Source of the DNA: a bacterium
GTDB lineage: Bacteria > Spirochaetota > UBA4802 > UBA5550
Assembly: GCA_024224995.1 (NCBI GenBank)
Contig: JAAENB010001330.1
Span: 1-29,269, forward strand
Length of the DNA: 29,269 bases
Direction of reading: 5' to 3'
Notes under the pieces: generated by a model
Seen by the model: the letters and a program-made list of their open reading frames with translations, nothing else
Told to the model about the DNA's origin: nothing
The model's database searches: none
Shown: piece by piece, positions 14,255-23,143 of the stretch
How the letters are laid out: the number at the start of each line of letters is the position of its first letter
Position numbering within the stretch: the first letter of the stretch is position 1
Program-made: the position numbers and the translations under genes

Positions 14255-15445
14255 TCACAGCTTGACTATTTCACGGGCTACAATATGTATCCTTTTATTG
14301 CTTCCCAGGGTATTAATAAAGACTCCTTTAATGTCAACCATATCGCCATTTGCCATATCAATGCCTTGAAATTCCGAATAGATCTCAGCAACCCCGGTAA
14401 AGGTATCCTGTTCCCGGTAATCAACAAGGAGCATAAAGGTCATTTTTTTATTCTTTTTCCGTAAGTTTGCGACACGCCCTGTCCATTTCAGGGCTGCTCC
14501 CCGGTAGAGGCAGGAATCTCCTGCAATATCCTTATAACGAATCTCTTCAAAATCCCGCTCATCAATGCCCATAACAAAACGTATTAGAAAATCGACCTTT
14601 TCCTTTACTACGAAATTGGCATTACTATGATAGATCCTGTTCAATAATACAAGCGCCTGGTTATGTTTTTCACGCTTAATGAGCTGCTTTGCGCGGTTAA
14701 AATCCTCTCTCATTTTATGCCCGGAATAATAAAAATAACGGACCTTTTGCCGGTTAATTTTATTAACCAGCTCATAATTTGCTCCGCCGATTGTAACCAT
14801 ATCGAGTTCGTCAACCCGGTCGACATCCCTGGTCCCTCCGGGTTCGGGGCTGCCTATTCCGGCAGCAAACCAGGTGTATCCCAGGGATACGGCAGCACCA
14901 ATAAGCAGGAACAGGCCGGCGGCAGCAAGCACCTTTTTCCACCTGCCCCCGAATGAACGCTTATTCTGTTCCGCTTCAGGAGTAAACTTTCTTCCTTTAC
15001 GTTTTAAAGACTTTGGGGGCCTGGCAATTTTCACAAAATCCTGAAGCCGGGCTTTTCGCTGGAACTCATTAAACTTCTTCGCTCTTCGCAGCCGCTTCAT
15101 CCCCTTATAAATATACGGGTCCTTTGGATACTTCTCCAGTAATTTAAAATAATGATACAGAATACTTTCCGAAGTGGCTGCTGATTTCAAATTCAAAAAG
15201 GCTTGCAGCTGGATTGCCGGCATATAATCGGGATCTATTCCGCGCACTTTATCCAGCATCCGGGTAGCGAAATCGAGATGGTTATTATACAGGTAGGCCA
15301 CTGAAAGCAGGAATACGGGGTATGGCTCATCCTCATAAGAAGAGAGAACCTTTTGAAGCATAACGATAGCATCTCGATACCGCTTCTTGCCAATGGAGCG
15401 GTAGGCTTCTTTAAGAAATTGAAAGCTGCTTGTAAAAGATTGCAT
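14255..15445 (-). CDS. TPR-like protein with one membrane span and extracytoplasmic C-terminal domain
   Basis: This is a 396-residue protein. Residues about 8-125 are helical and TPR-like (AYRSIGKKRYRDAIVMLQKV). A basic stretch (140-172) precedes a single membrane segment at about 171-193. The C-terminal 200 residues probably lie outside the cytoplasm and include a beta-rich part (CLYRGAALKWTGRVANL, then GDMVDIKGVFINT) that resembles an OB-type fold. No family name is recognised. A role as a scaffold linking cytoplasm and envelope is inferred. No strong ribosome binding site precedes the ATG. Confidence 0.7.
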   Translation of the reverse strand: MQSFTSSFQFLKEAYRSIGKKRYRDAIVMLQKVLSSYEDEPYPVFLLSVAYLYNNHLDFATRMLDKVRGIDPDYMPAIQLQAFLNLKSAATSESILYHYFKLLEKYPKDPYIYKGMKRLRRAKKFNEFQRKARLQDFVKIARPPKSLKRKGRKFTPEAEQNKRSFGGRWKKVLAAAGLFLLIGAAVSLGYTWFAAGIGSPEPGGTRDVDRVDELDMVTIGGANYELVNKINRQKVRYFYYSGHKMREDFNRAKQLIKREKHNQALVLLNRIYHSNANFVVKEKVDFLIRFVMGIDERDFEEIRYKDIAGDSCLYRGAALKWTGRVANLRKKNKKMTFMLLVDYREQDTFTGVAEIYSEFQGIDMANGDMVDIKGVFINTLGSNKRIHIVAREIVKL

Positions 15446-15466
15446 TATTTTTTTACCAATAACCCC

Positions 15467-15498
15467 GGTGTCCGAGCGGAGTCGAGGACCCGATTACC
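15467..15498. repeat. imperfect palindrome plus CCGATTACC motif after the DUF2273 gene
   Basis: GGTGTCCGAGCGGAGTCGAG followed by GACC forms an imperfect dyad (outer GGT/ACC). It runs directly into CCGATTACC (15490-15498), the motif that also ends the REP-like elements elsewhere in this window. It lies in the 66-bp gap between two minus-strand genes. Confidence 0.5.
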
Positions 15499-15511
15499 TC
15501 CCCTGACTCCC

Positions 15512-15733
15512 CTACTTTCTTCGAAACAACCCTTTTACCTGCTCAACGATCGATATATTATCGTCCCTGAACTTACCGAAAATAAAACCAATAAGAATGA
15601 GGATAATTATAAGCAATGTTTTTGTAATCCCAAAGGTGAGAAGAAATATCCCCAGGATAAAACCAAGAAATCCTCCGGCTGTTTTGCCGGGGTTCTCATT
15701 TATCCAGTCGAGAATAAACTTGAAGAGATTCAT
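15512..15733 (-). CDS. DUF2273-like small integral membrane protein
   Basis: This is a 73-residue protein with two hydrophobic segments (about 19-35 and 38-54) separated by ITK. A short charged start (FILDWINENPGKTAGG) and basic end (VKGLFRRK) complete it. The pattern is that of the DUF2273 family of small membrane proteins. It begins 1 bp after the efp stop, so it is translated with efp. Function is unknown. Confidence 0.7.
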   Translation of the reverse strand: MNLFKFILDWINENPGKTAGGFLGFILGIFLLTFGITKTLLIIILILIGFIFGKFRDDNISIVEQVKGLFRRK

Positions 15734-15734
15734 A

Positions 15735-16298
15735 TTAGCCCTTCACTCTTTCTACATATTCCCCTGTCTGGGTATTAACCTTGATCTTGTCACCCTGGTT
15801 AATAAAAAGCGGTACCTTAACCTCTGCGCCGGTCTCTATTTTAACCGGTTTCAATACATTAGTAGCAGTATCTCCTTTAGCACCAGGTTCCGCGTAGGTC
15901 ACTTCAACAACGACAAAATCCGGAGGTTCAATTGTAACAGGCTCTCCTTCGTAAATGGCAATATCCACAATATCTTCTTCTTTTATATAATCAATCGCTT
16001 TTCCAATTGCAGCTTTGGGAATAGACTCCTGTTCATAATCCTCAGTGTCCATAAACACAAGGGAATCTCCTTCATCATAAAGATATTGCATTGACCGTTT
16101 TTCAAGTCGCACATCCTCTACTTTCTCTCCGGCACGGAAGGTCTTGTCAATAACAGTCCCTTTTTTTACATTTTTCAGTTTGGTCCGAACAAAAGCCGGT
16201 CCTTTCCCCGGCTTTACATGCTGGTAATCCACTACCGTAAAGAGCTCACCATCCATCTTAATGGTAGTCCCTTTCTTACAATCATTACTCGAAATCAT
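15735..16298 (-). CDS. efp: translation elongation factor P
   Basis: This is a 187-residue protein, the usual length for EF-P, which rescues ribosomes stalled at polyproline. The N-terminal KOW-like domain carries HVKPGKGPAFVRTKL, with Lys32 at the loop tip where EF-P is modified in bacteria such as E. coli. The C-terminal OB domains are intact (DFVVVEVTYAEPG, then TGAEVKVPLFINQGDKIKV). AAGGAG precedes the ATG. The nearby proline-rich repeat protein at the left edge would be a natural EF-P client, but that is only inference. The Xaa-Pro peptidase lies just upstream, a pairing seen in many bacteria. Confidence 0.97.
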   Translation of the reverse strand: MISSNDCKKGTTIKMDGELFTVVDYQHVKPGKGPAFVRTKLKNVKKGTVIDKTFRAGEKVEDVRLEKRSMQYLYDEGDSLVFMDTEDYEQESIPKAAIGKAIDYIKEEDIVDIAIYEGEPVTIEPPDFVVVEVTYAEPGAKGDTATNVLKPVKIETGAEVKVPLFINQGDKIKVNTQTGEYVERVKG

Positions 16299-16331
16299 AT
16301 TTTACTCCTTCTCAAAAGTTCAAAGTTTTTT

Positions 16332-16345
16332 GCCGCCGAGGCGGC
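16332..16345. repeat. GC-rich palindrome between pepP and efp
   Basis: GCCGCCGAGGCGGC is a perfect palindrome apart from its centre and forms a 5-bp hairpin. On the minus strand it is followed by A residues, not T, so it is not a normal terminator. It sits beside REP-like copy A. Confidence 0.5.
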
Positions 16346-16352
16346 TCTTACC

Positions 16353-16390
16353 GATCACCGATAACCCGGCCCGAAGGGCCTCCGATTACC
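16353..16390. repeat. REP-like intergenic palindromic element, copy A
   Basis: The element reads GATCACCGATAACCC, hairpin GGCCC-GAA-GGGCC, then TCCGATTACC, directly adjoining the stop codon of the Xaa-Pro peptidase gene. Closely similar copies occur at 22365-22400 (reverse) and 22468-22504. Confidence 0.75.
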
Positions 16391-17461
16391 TTACTCAATG
16401 ACCACTATTTCCTTCGATGACTTTGTCAACACCTCACCCCCCTTCGCGGTCACCAAAACCATGTCCTCAATCCTGACACCGCCAAGTCCCGGGATATAAA
16501 TACCGGGCTCAATTGTGATGGTCATATTTTTTTTAAGCTTTATTTCGCCTTCTTTTTTTACCGCAGGCAGCTCGTGAACTTCCAGTCCAAATCCATGCCC
16601 AAGGGAATGGCCAAAATATTCTCCATATCCCTCACCGGAGATTATATCCCGGGCTATACAGTCCAGCTCTCCAGTGCTTATTCCCGGTTTTACCGACTCA
16701 ATGGCACTCTCCTGTGCCCACTTCACGATAGAATAAATCTCTTCAATTTTGGTGGCAATAGTATTCATGAAGATTGTTCTTGTCAAGTCTGAATTATACC
16801 CCTTATATTGACATCCCATATCTATCAGGATAACATCACCCTTTTCCACTTTTTTTGTCATTGATGTTTCATAGTGAGGCATGGAAGACCCGGCTCCCGA
16901 TGCCACTATTGTTTCAAAAGAAGTCTTCTGGCACCCGTTATTCCGGTAAAAATTCTCAATTTCAACCGAAATTTCCCATTCAAGCATTCCCGGCTTTATA
17001 TACTCAAGCAGGTGATCAACACACCTGTCCGTTAGAGCTGCTGCTTCCTTAAGTACCCGGATTTCCTCTTCATCTTTGACCATACGTACGGTATTGACTT
17101 CATCCCCGGCAGGAACCAGTTTTATTCCCCGTAATTTTTTTTTCATTTGTAAAAAATTTGAAAGGGTCATGGAGTGCTCTTCAAGATATAACTCTTTTAC
17201 CCCCATCTCCTTAAGGGTCTCTTTTAAGATCCCGGTAAGTTCTCCTTTCTGGAGTAAAAACACGGTCCCTTTTGGTAATATCGATTTTGCGTACTCCTCA
17301 TACCGGGAGTCGGATATAAAATATGACTTTTTTTCATCTACCAGGAGACTTGCGTATGAACCGGTAAACCCCGTAAGATACTTTATATTGGTTAAATCGC
17401 TAATCAAATAGGGAAATGTCCCGTTTTTCCCCAGGATTCCTTTTAATTTTCGCAGCCTCAT
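16391..17461 (-). CDS. pepP: Xaa-Pro aminopeptidase (M24 metallopeptidase)
   Basis: This is a 356-residue cytoplasmic peptidase that removes N-terminal residues before proline. It has an N-terminal creatinase-like domain (to about residue 125) and a pita-bread catalytic domain. All five metal ligands are visible: Asp214 (LIDMG), Asp225 (NSDLTRT), His289 (SLGHGFG), Glu318 (TIEPG) and Glu332 (RIEDM). ATG at 17461 has GAGGA 8 bases upstream. It is the gene just upstream of efp, separated by REP-like copy A. The symbol pepP is by family resemblance; other M24 members such as papA or pepQ are possible names. Confidence 0.9.
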   Translation of the reverse strand: MRLRKLKGILGKNGTFPYLISDLTNIKYLTGFTGSYASLLVDEKKSYFISDSRYEEYAKSILPKGTVFLLQKGELTGILKETLKEMGVKELYLEEHSMTLSNFLQMKKKLRGIKLVPAGDEVNTVRMVKDEEEIRVLKEAAALTDRCVDHLLEYIKPGMLEWEISVEIENFYRNNGCQKTSFETIVASGAGSSMPHYETSMTKKVEKGDVILIDMGCQYKGYNSDLTRTIFMNTIATKIEEIYSIVKWAQESAIESVKPGISTGELDCIARDIISGEGYGEYFGHSLGHGFGLEVHELPAVKKEGEIKLKKNMTITIEPGIYIPGLGGVRIEDMVLVTAKGGEVLTKSSKEIVVIE

Positions 17462-17535
17462 TACATTTTCCTCATGTATCTGTGAATTTACCTGTTTTAC
17501 ATTACCGTTTGAGAGGGGTACAAATAGTTCCGGTA

Positions 17536-20500
17536 CTACAAATCCGTTCTCTTAACCAGATCATTGGTTAGACAGTATTTTAGCGCAACACCAACTGCGG
17601 GAAATGTAGAATTATACTTATTTTTTATAATAGTTTTAAAAAGATCAACAGAGTCCTCATAGTGTTTTTTTACTACTGTAACGGCCATTTCATCTCCCCT
17701 GCCCAATTGGTCAAGAAAATTGTTGATAATTTCAAGCCGCCGTTCATTTTTTAGCGCAAGGGGTTTTGTCCGCTCCGTCTTTGACAGGCTTACAAGATTG
17801 TTTACCTCACTCAATATCTCTTTTGCATAGGCGGTCTCTTTTCGTTTCTGCTCAACTTTATTTGCCGATTCTTTCTCTTTTTCCGCCTTTTCTGCCCGTA
17901 TATTATTGTCGACACTTTCGTCTATAATATCTTTATTCGCTGTTTTTTTCGGCGTCCCTGGTGAGGCATCGGCTTTCGGTCCCCCCGGAGCTCCTGCCGC
18001 CGACAGACCGCTGTCCAGGTCTCCTGTTACCCGCAGTAATTCCCTGAATAATGAGATCTTATCCTTGTCCTGCCGGCTTAAGGTCTTGCGTTTTAACGCC
18101 AGCAGTTTTTCAACGGTTAATCCTGCCGCAATATCGTTAATCAGTTTGATCTCTTTGTCGATCGACTTCTTAATAAAATCGCCCCGGTTATTGCTCTTTA
18201 TGATCTTCGCGAGCCTTATTGCTTCAGCGTAAAACTCCTTCTTTTTTTCAAAAGGTTTAAACACATCCTCAAGCTTTGAGGCCTTGTATTTTTCGGTAAT
18301 AGCTTTTCCCCATAAAAACTGAACTTTTGCAGTAGAGCTATGGACCGATTTAAACAATTCCAGGTCCGGTTCCTGCGAATCAATAATTTCAAAGGTTTTA
18401 TTAATCAGTATATCCTTTTCTTTTTTATACGTGCCAATCTGACGATTCAGCTGGGTTCGGAATTCATCACTATTTAAAGAAAGCAAGGTTCGAATTACCG
18501 GGTCAAGAGCATCAATATTATCTTTAAATGCCTTAGCAATACCCATGGAGTTTTTATAGATCTTTCCTTCATCTGTTGAATCATCAATATCTTCTTCAGG
18601 ATCTTTTTTCTTTTTCTTTTTCTTCTTTAGATCACGATCCACCGTCTGGCTCAACTGTCTCAGTTTTCTTCTCTTTTTGACTGAATTCATTACTTCATCT
18701 TTTTTAAGATTATATGCTTTCCGTTCTGTTTTCTTATCATCAACCAGGTTGCGGTAAAACTCTACCTTGTCATCAATCTTTTTCTCTCTCTTCTGTGAAA
18801 GAGCGGCCTCTGTTTTCCCTCCTATCCACCCTTTATTTTGGGCAATAACTTTTAAGGTTTCCAATAATTGCATCTTCATTACAGGAGCGTTCGCGGAAGA
18901 GGTTATTACCACAAAGGCTTCATCAAACTCATCCCGGTCCACGGCATCAACAATTTTAAGCGCCGTTTTCCGCGTCTCTTCGGAAAAATCGCTGCTTTTC
19001 GCAATGCTCCGCAGCGCCGATTCCTTATCTGCACTGCTTGAGCCTGCCAGCAGTTCCAGGGCTTTATCTGTCTTTTTTGAATCTTCAGCCTCTTTTTTTA
19101 CAAATTTCTTTTTTTCTTTTATTAAATCGCCGCCGATCCCGGGAAGTTTTTTCTCCGAAAAGACATCCTCAAACTCTTCAATAATCTTCTGTTTTTCCCC
19201 TTCACTTTCAGCGCTTTCGACCATTTTATGAAAACCATAGAGCTGCTGGGCAAGGGGATCATCACTCTCTACATAACGGTCAATAATAGCATCCCTGGCC
19301 TCTTCATCAATCTCTCCGGAATTGATAAGCGGTTCCAGAAGCTTTACTGCTTCCTGTGGGTCTTTATCCAGTAAATCATCAACCATTCCGAGAAGCTCCT
19401 CCATGCTCTTTTCATCCGAAAGATCAAATTCTCTAAGACTCTTCGCAATATTCTCTCCTGCGGCTGCCATCTCTTCCCTGGTTTCTTCATCCAGCGGCTC
19501 TCGAGCTTCTACTGCTGCTTCTTCTTCGCCTTCCTCTTCCACACTCTCTTCACTGACACCATCAGCGATATCATAAGCGACCTCCTCAGCGGCTTCTTCA
19601 GTAGCTTCTTCAGTAGCCTCTTCAGCGGCCTCATCTTCAGCTACCGGCTCATCTTCAGCTACCGGCTCATCTTCAGCTTCTGAAATCTGTTTGGTCCATT
19701 TGGCAAGTTTGACATCTTCCCCGGTGATTTCCTTGAGCACCTTCTCCAGCTTCTTTGGATCTCCTTTCTCTTCCTTTTCCAGCCTCGCCAGAAGAGAAGA
19801 AAATTTTTCGGAACCGAGCTTTTCTTTAATACCTTTAACGATTGGCCTGCTGTCCCGGTAAAAATTCTGCAAATAATCAAGCATTTTTACTTCTTCATGC
19901 AGGGACTTCTTGCCAATTTCAGTATTTATTTCTTCCGTATTTTCGGGCTTTTTCTGGTTCACGATATTTTTATACAGGGTTGCAATAGTGTTCCATACCG
20001 GCCGGAAACTGTCGTCTTTTAAGAGTTTGTCGAGATACCCCAGCTGCAGGTCAATGCAGGTTTTAATACCGGGATTATCCCGTTCTATTTTGTTAAGGGT
20101 CTCAAAGACCTTATCGAGCAGGCTGGAGCCTTCGCTCAATGTTGCTTTGTAATTTTTTAGCTGTTTTTCCACTTTCGCGTCGTCCCGGTGTTTTTCGATA
20201 AAGGTATCCAGGAGACTCTGTTTTTCAAAAAGGGTCATATGCTTAAAAGGTCCGTCTTCCAGCTGCCGTATTATCCTCAGGAAAAGATTTCCCTGTCCCG
20301 ATTTTTGCATTGTTTTCAGGACATCCGATTTTTTCCCGGCATGAAGCTCGCTGTTAAGAATTCTAATGACCCGCTGACCTAATTTTTCCGGATTATCTTC
20401 ATTCTTTAAGGAATCGACTTCTTCTTCGGCTTTAATAATTTCATCTTTGATTTGTGCTTCAACTCTTTCAAGGTCTTTCTCTTTTGTTTTCAGGAATTCG

Positions 20501-22284
20501 GCTATTTCTCTTTCTTCTTTTTCTTCTTCGCTTAGTTCACTTTCATCAACGTCTTCCTCTCCTTCGGTTCCCTTCTCCGCTATATCGTATTCACCAACCT
20601 CGTCTTCGCCTTCGGCTCCCTTCTCCGCTATATTGTATTCACCAACCTCGTCTTCGCCTTCGGCTCCCTTCTCTGCTATATCGTATTCTCCGGCTTCGCC
20701 TTCGGCTCCCTTTTCCGCTATATCGTATTCTCCGGCTTCGCCTTCGGCTCCCTTTTCCGCTATATCGTATTCTCCGGCTTCGCCTTCGGCTCCCTTCTCC
20801 GCTATATCGTATTCTCCGGCCTCGCCTTCGGCTTCCTTTTCCGCTATATTGTATTCACCAACTTCGCCTTCACCTTCGGCTTCGTCTGCTGCGACCTTCT
20901 CCCATATATCAATTTCTTCGGGGTCAACTGCCGTGAGCGTCTCTCCAGCACCGGATTCACCGGATTCGTCCGCCGTGCCCGTCTCCCCGGCATCTAATTC
21001 ACCGGATTCGTCTGCCGCGACCTTCTCCCATATATCGATTTCTTCGGGGTCAACTGCCGTGAGCGTCTCTCCTGCACCGGGTTCACCGGATTCGTCTGCC
21101 GCTCCTTCCGCTATTTCGGATTCACCTAACTCCCTCTCAGCCTTTTCATCCATAATCTCAAAATGTTTCTCTTCCGGGATCTCCGCGACCATGGGGAACA
21201 TATCATTGTATATTCCTTCCAGCAGTTCTTTTTTCCTGTCTTCAATAGAGTCATCAACATCCCATGCCTGCAAAATCCCTTTTACGATCGCATCAGTTTT
21301 TTCTTTCCCGTATTTTTTTTCATTGTTCGCATGTATCCCCTTTACGATCTTTCGTATTCCTTCTTCATCATCTTCCGCTTTTTTGTCGAGATACATCTCT
21401 TTTAGTTTTTTAGCGTATTTGGCTATTCGCTCTTCCTCTTTTTGAGCAGCCTGTTTTTTCGCTTCACGATCTTTCTCACTCTCTTCATTCGTTACCTGGT
21501 TAACCTGGTCAATGAACTTGTCGGACAATAATTCATCATCACTTTTAAACTGCTTGCCTCCGGCCCCGCCGCTGCTTCCCGATTCCTTTTTCAGCTCAAT
21601 AGCGTACTCTTTTAATTTTTCATCAATCATCATTCTTTCAATAAAAAGAACTTCGTTTTCCTCATCAAATTTTGCTTGAAATTCCCCGAATTTTTTTAGT
21701 ACCATGTTCCAATTCGCCTGTTTATCATCGGATAAAGATTTCTTCATATGATTGACTGCGAATTCTATTGACCGCAGTACCTGATACAATGGGCGGTCCA
21801 GCTTACTCAGAGCATAGTCATAGAATTTTATTACCATAAAATGGCCGTCATTCTCAGTCATTTCCATAACAATTTCTTTCAGAAGGTTAAAATTGGCAAG
21901 TTTCGCGTCGGCGTTTTCGCTCCTGGTCTTACCCAGGCCTTTTGGTACTAACTTTTTATAAGGTTCATATCTATTCTTATACTGCTTCTCAATCCTGCCA
22001 TTGACAAAAAGATTAAGACCTGCTTTGTAAAGGGTGGGATGCAGCTTATGAGACAGGGTTCTTTCGAACATATAAAAGAATGAAAAAGGTCCTTTTTTTA
22101 ACCTGGAAGATATCTTCCGCGCCTTTCCGATGAGCGGAAAATTCAAAAGCAGCCTGCTGGTATCCCGAATAAGCTGCTTTACCAGCTTCCCTCCCCGTTT
22201 GGGATTCCTCTGTAACTCCGATATGAAGTTATTTATATAATCTTCCTGAGATTCATCCTCTCTGGGATCAACATCCTGTTTCAT
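17536..22284 (-). CDS. very large acidic repeat protein of unknown function
   Basis: This is a 1582-residue protein with no signal peptide and no clear membrane segment, so probably cytoplasmic. Residues 1-250 are helical and basic. About 385-460 is a duplicated block containing AVDPEEIDIWEKVAADE twice. About 460-575 is an array of repeats such as GEYDIAEKGAEGEA. A second acidic, Ala/Glu-rich stretch lies near 865-930. About 1040-1150 has HEAT-like helical pairs (SADKESALRSIAKSSDF). A run of eight Lys is followed by DPEEDIDDS near 1220. The rest is helical and charged. ATG at 22284 is preferred to the TTG two codons upstream. It has its own promoter. I recognise no family; a scaffold or structural role is a guess based on composition. 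Confidence 0.8.
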   Translation of the reverse strand: MKQDVDPREDESQEDYINNFISELQRNPKRGGKLVKQLIRDTSRLLLNFPLIGKARKISSRLKKGPFSFFYMFERTLSHKLHPTLYKAGLNLFVNGRIEKQYKNRYEPYKKLVPKGLGKTRSENADAKLANFNLLKEIVMEMTENDGHFMVIKFYDYALSKLDRPLYQVLRSIEFAVNHMKKSLSDDKQANWNMVLKKFGEFQAKFDEENEVLFIERMMIDEKLKEYAIELKKESGSSGGAGGKQFKSDDELLSDKFIDQVNQVTNEESEKDREAKKQAAQKEEERIAKYAKKLKEMYLDKKAEDDEEGIRKIVKGIHANNEKKYGKEKTDAIVKGILQAWDVDDSIEDRKKELLEGIYNDMFPMVAEIPEEKHFEIMDEKAERELGESEIAEGAADESGEPGAGETLTAVDPEEIDIWEKVAADESGELDAGETGTADESGESGAGETLTAVDPEEIDIWEKVAADEAEGEGEVGEYNIAEKEAEGEAGEYDIAEKGAEGEAGEYDIAEKGAEGEAGEYDIAEKGAEGEAGEYDIAEKGAEGEDEVGEYNIAEKGAEGEDEVGEYDIAEKGTEGEEDVDESELSEEEKEEREIAEFLKTKEKDLERVEAQIKDEIIKAEEEVDSLKNEDNPEKLGQRVIRILNSELHAGKKSDVLKTMQKSGQGNLFLRIIRQLEDGPFKHMTLFEKQSLLDTFIEKHRDDAKVEKQLKNYKATLSEGSSLLDKVFETLNKIERDNPGIKTCIDLQLGYLDKLLKDDSFRPVWNTIATLYKNIVNQKKPENTEEINTEIGKKSLHEEVKMLDYLQNFYRDSRPIVKGIKEKLGSEKFSSLLARLEKEEKGDPKKLEKVLKEITGEDVKLAKWTKQISEAEDEPVAEDEPVAEDEAAEEATEEATEEAAEEVAYDIADGVSEESVEEEGEEEAAVEAREPLDEETREEMAAAGENIAKSLREFDLSDEKSMEELLGMVDDLLDKDPQEAVKLLEPLINSGEIDEEARDAIIDRYVESDDPLAQQLYGFHKMVESAESEGEKQKIIEEFEDVFSEKKLPGIGGDLIKEKKKFVKKEAEDSKKTDKALELLAGSSSADKESALRSIAKSSDFSEETRKTALKIVDAVDRDEFDEAFVVITSSANAPVMKMQLLETLKVIAQNKGWIGGKTEAALSQKREKKIDDKVEFYRNLVDDKKTERKAYNLKKDEVMNSVKKRRKLRQLSQTVDRDLKKKKKKKKDPEEDIDDSTDEGKIYKNSMGIAKAFKDNIDALDPVIRTLLSLNSDEFRTQLNRQIGTYKKEKDILINKTFEIIDSQEPDLELFKSVHSSTAKVQFLWGKAITEKYKASKLEDVFKPFEKKKEFYAEAIRLAKIIKSNNRGDFIKKSIDKEIKLINDIAAGLTVEKLLALKRKTLSRQDKDKISLFRELLRVTGDLDSGLSAAGAPGGPKADASPGTPKKTANKDIIDESVDNNIRAEKAEKEKESANKVEQKRKETAYAKEILSEVNNLVSLSKTERTKPLALKNERRLEIINNFLDQLGRGDEMAVTVVKKHYEDSVDLFKTIIKNKYNSTFPAVGVALKYCLTNDLVKRTDL
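20560..21115 (-). repeat. coding tandem repeats inside the giant acidic gene
   Basis: From about 20560 to 20870 there are seven or eight units encoding GEYDIAEKGAEGEA (42 bp) or the 16-residue variant with GEDEV (48 bp). From about 20885 to 21115 a longer block encoding an ESGE stretch, then GAGETLTAVDPEEIDIWEKV, is present twice. The copies are nearly identical in DNA, which indicates recent expansion. Confidence 0.9.
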
Positions 22285-22323
22285 ACACAATCCATACCCG
22301 GTTCTCTCTAGATATCGACCTGT

Positions 22324-22352
22324 ATTATTGCACCGGAAAGAAAAAAAGTCAA
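22324..22352 (-). promoter_or_regulatory. promoter of the giant acidic gene
   Basis: On the minus strand there is TTGACT (22347-22352) and AATAAT (22324-22329), 17 bp apart and about 40 bp before the ATG at 22284. Confidence 0.6.
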
Positions 22353-22364
22353 GTAATTAAAGAA

Positions 22365-22400
22365 GGTAATCAGTGGCCTTCGGCCGGGTTATCAGTAATC
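22365..22400. repeat. REP-like palindromic element, copy C (reverse orientation)
   Basis: Read on minus it is GATTACTGATAACCC, hairpin GGCC-GAA-GGCC, then ACTGATTACC. It matches copies A and B with compensated changes in the stem. It lies upstream of the giant gene promoter. Confidence 0.75.
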
Positions 22401-22467
22401 AGGAGGGAATGAAGGATTTAGCAGGCGGATTAGAGTAAAGAGAATAAAGACCCTGTGCGCCGGGACC

Positions 22468-22504
22468 GATTACCGGTTACCCGGCCCCCAGGGCCACCGA
22501 TTAC
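22468..22504. repeat. REP-like palindromic element, copy B
   Basis: GATTACCGGTTACCC, hairpin GGCCC-CCA-GGGCC, then ACCGATTAC. Its last bases include the stop codon of the small membrane protein gene. The gap 22401-22467 between copies C and B shows no other feature. Confidence 0.75.
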
Positions 22505-22791
22505 TTCTTCTGCTTCTCTATCTCTTCATTAGCTTTATCCATGGCTTCTTTGCCTTTTTCCTTTAGCATTTCATATTTTTTGGAGGTGTGGTCAAGGATC
22601 TCAGCTTTGTCCGTAGGTACATTTTGTCCCGTATAAACCAGGAAGCCTATATAGAGTCCCAGGACAACAAGGGCCGCAAGAAAAAGTTTCATGAATTTCT
22701 TTACAATTGCAATAACTACCATAATACAAATTATTATCGCAATTACCAGGTAGAGCGTATTTGATGTTATTAAGTTAATTATATTATCCAT
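22501..22791 (-). CDS. small membrane protein with charged C-terminal helix
   Basis: This is a 96-residue protein with two adjacent hydrophobic segments (about 12-30 and 34-53) followed by a charged, probably coiled-coil tail (KKYEMLKEKGKEAMDKANEE). AAGGTG lies upstream of the ATG. It has no recognised family. It is 139 bp downstream of the tRNA pair on the same strand and could share its transcript, as no clear terminator separates them. Confidence 0.65.
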   Translation of the reverse strand: MDNIINLITSNTLYLVIAIIICIMVVIAIVKKFMKLFLAALVVLGLYIGFLVYTGQNVPTDKAEILDHTSKKYEMLKEKGKEAMDKANEEIEKQKK

Positions 22792-22929
22792 ATAATGAGC
22801 ACCTTTTGGTTTAAATTTTATTGAATTTAATAAAAGAAACAGGTTATCCCTGTATTGAAAAGCTTTTTTTAGATAATTTTTGATTTTTTTTGCTTTTGCT
22901 AATAATGAGTATTATAGAAGGAAGATTCT

Positions 22930-23003
22930 TAGCGGAGGAGGGACTCGAACCCCCCACACCACGGATATGAGCCGTGTGCTCTAACCTACTGAGCTACTCC
23001 GCC
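22930..23003 (-). tRNA. tRNA-Met (CAU), elongator type
   Basis: The cloverleaf is complete: acceptor GGCGGAG/CTCCGCT (G1-U72), D stem GCTC/GAGC, anticodon stem CACGG/CCGTG with loop CTCATAT, T arm with TTCGAGT, and discriminator A73. CCA is not encoded. The anticodon CAU could also be tRNA-Ile2 modified by TilS; the overall sequence looks more like elongator Met. It is second in the pair after tRNA-fMet. Confidence 0.85.
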
Positions 23004-23008
23004 ATTAT

Positions 23009-23081
<73 letters not shown>

Positions 23082-23096
23082 ATCAATAATAAAACC

Positions 23097-23125
23097 AACG
23101 TAGTTAAATACTCTGTCAGTGTCAA
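23097..23125 (-). promoter_or_regulatory. candidate tRNA operon promoter
   Basis: Perfect TTGACA (23120-23125 on minus) lies 17 bp from a weak TACGTT (23097-23102), 15 bp before the first base of tRNA-fMet. Confidence 0.5.
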
Positions 23126-23143
23126 CTTATTTTATTATTTATT

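Noticed and set aside
16332..16345. Terminator for the Xaa-Pro peptidase gene
   Set aside because: The hairpin is followed by A residues in the direction of transcription, so it lacks the T-run needed.
20447..21445. 332-codon plus-strand ORF rich in Ser and Pro
   Set aside because: It is the antisense image of the acidic repeats of the giant gene; its length results from the repeat composition.
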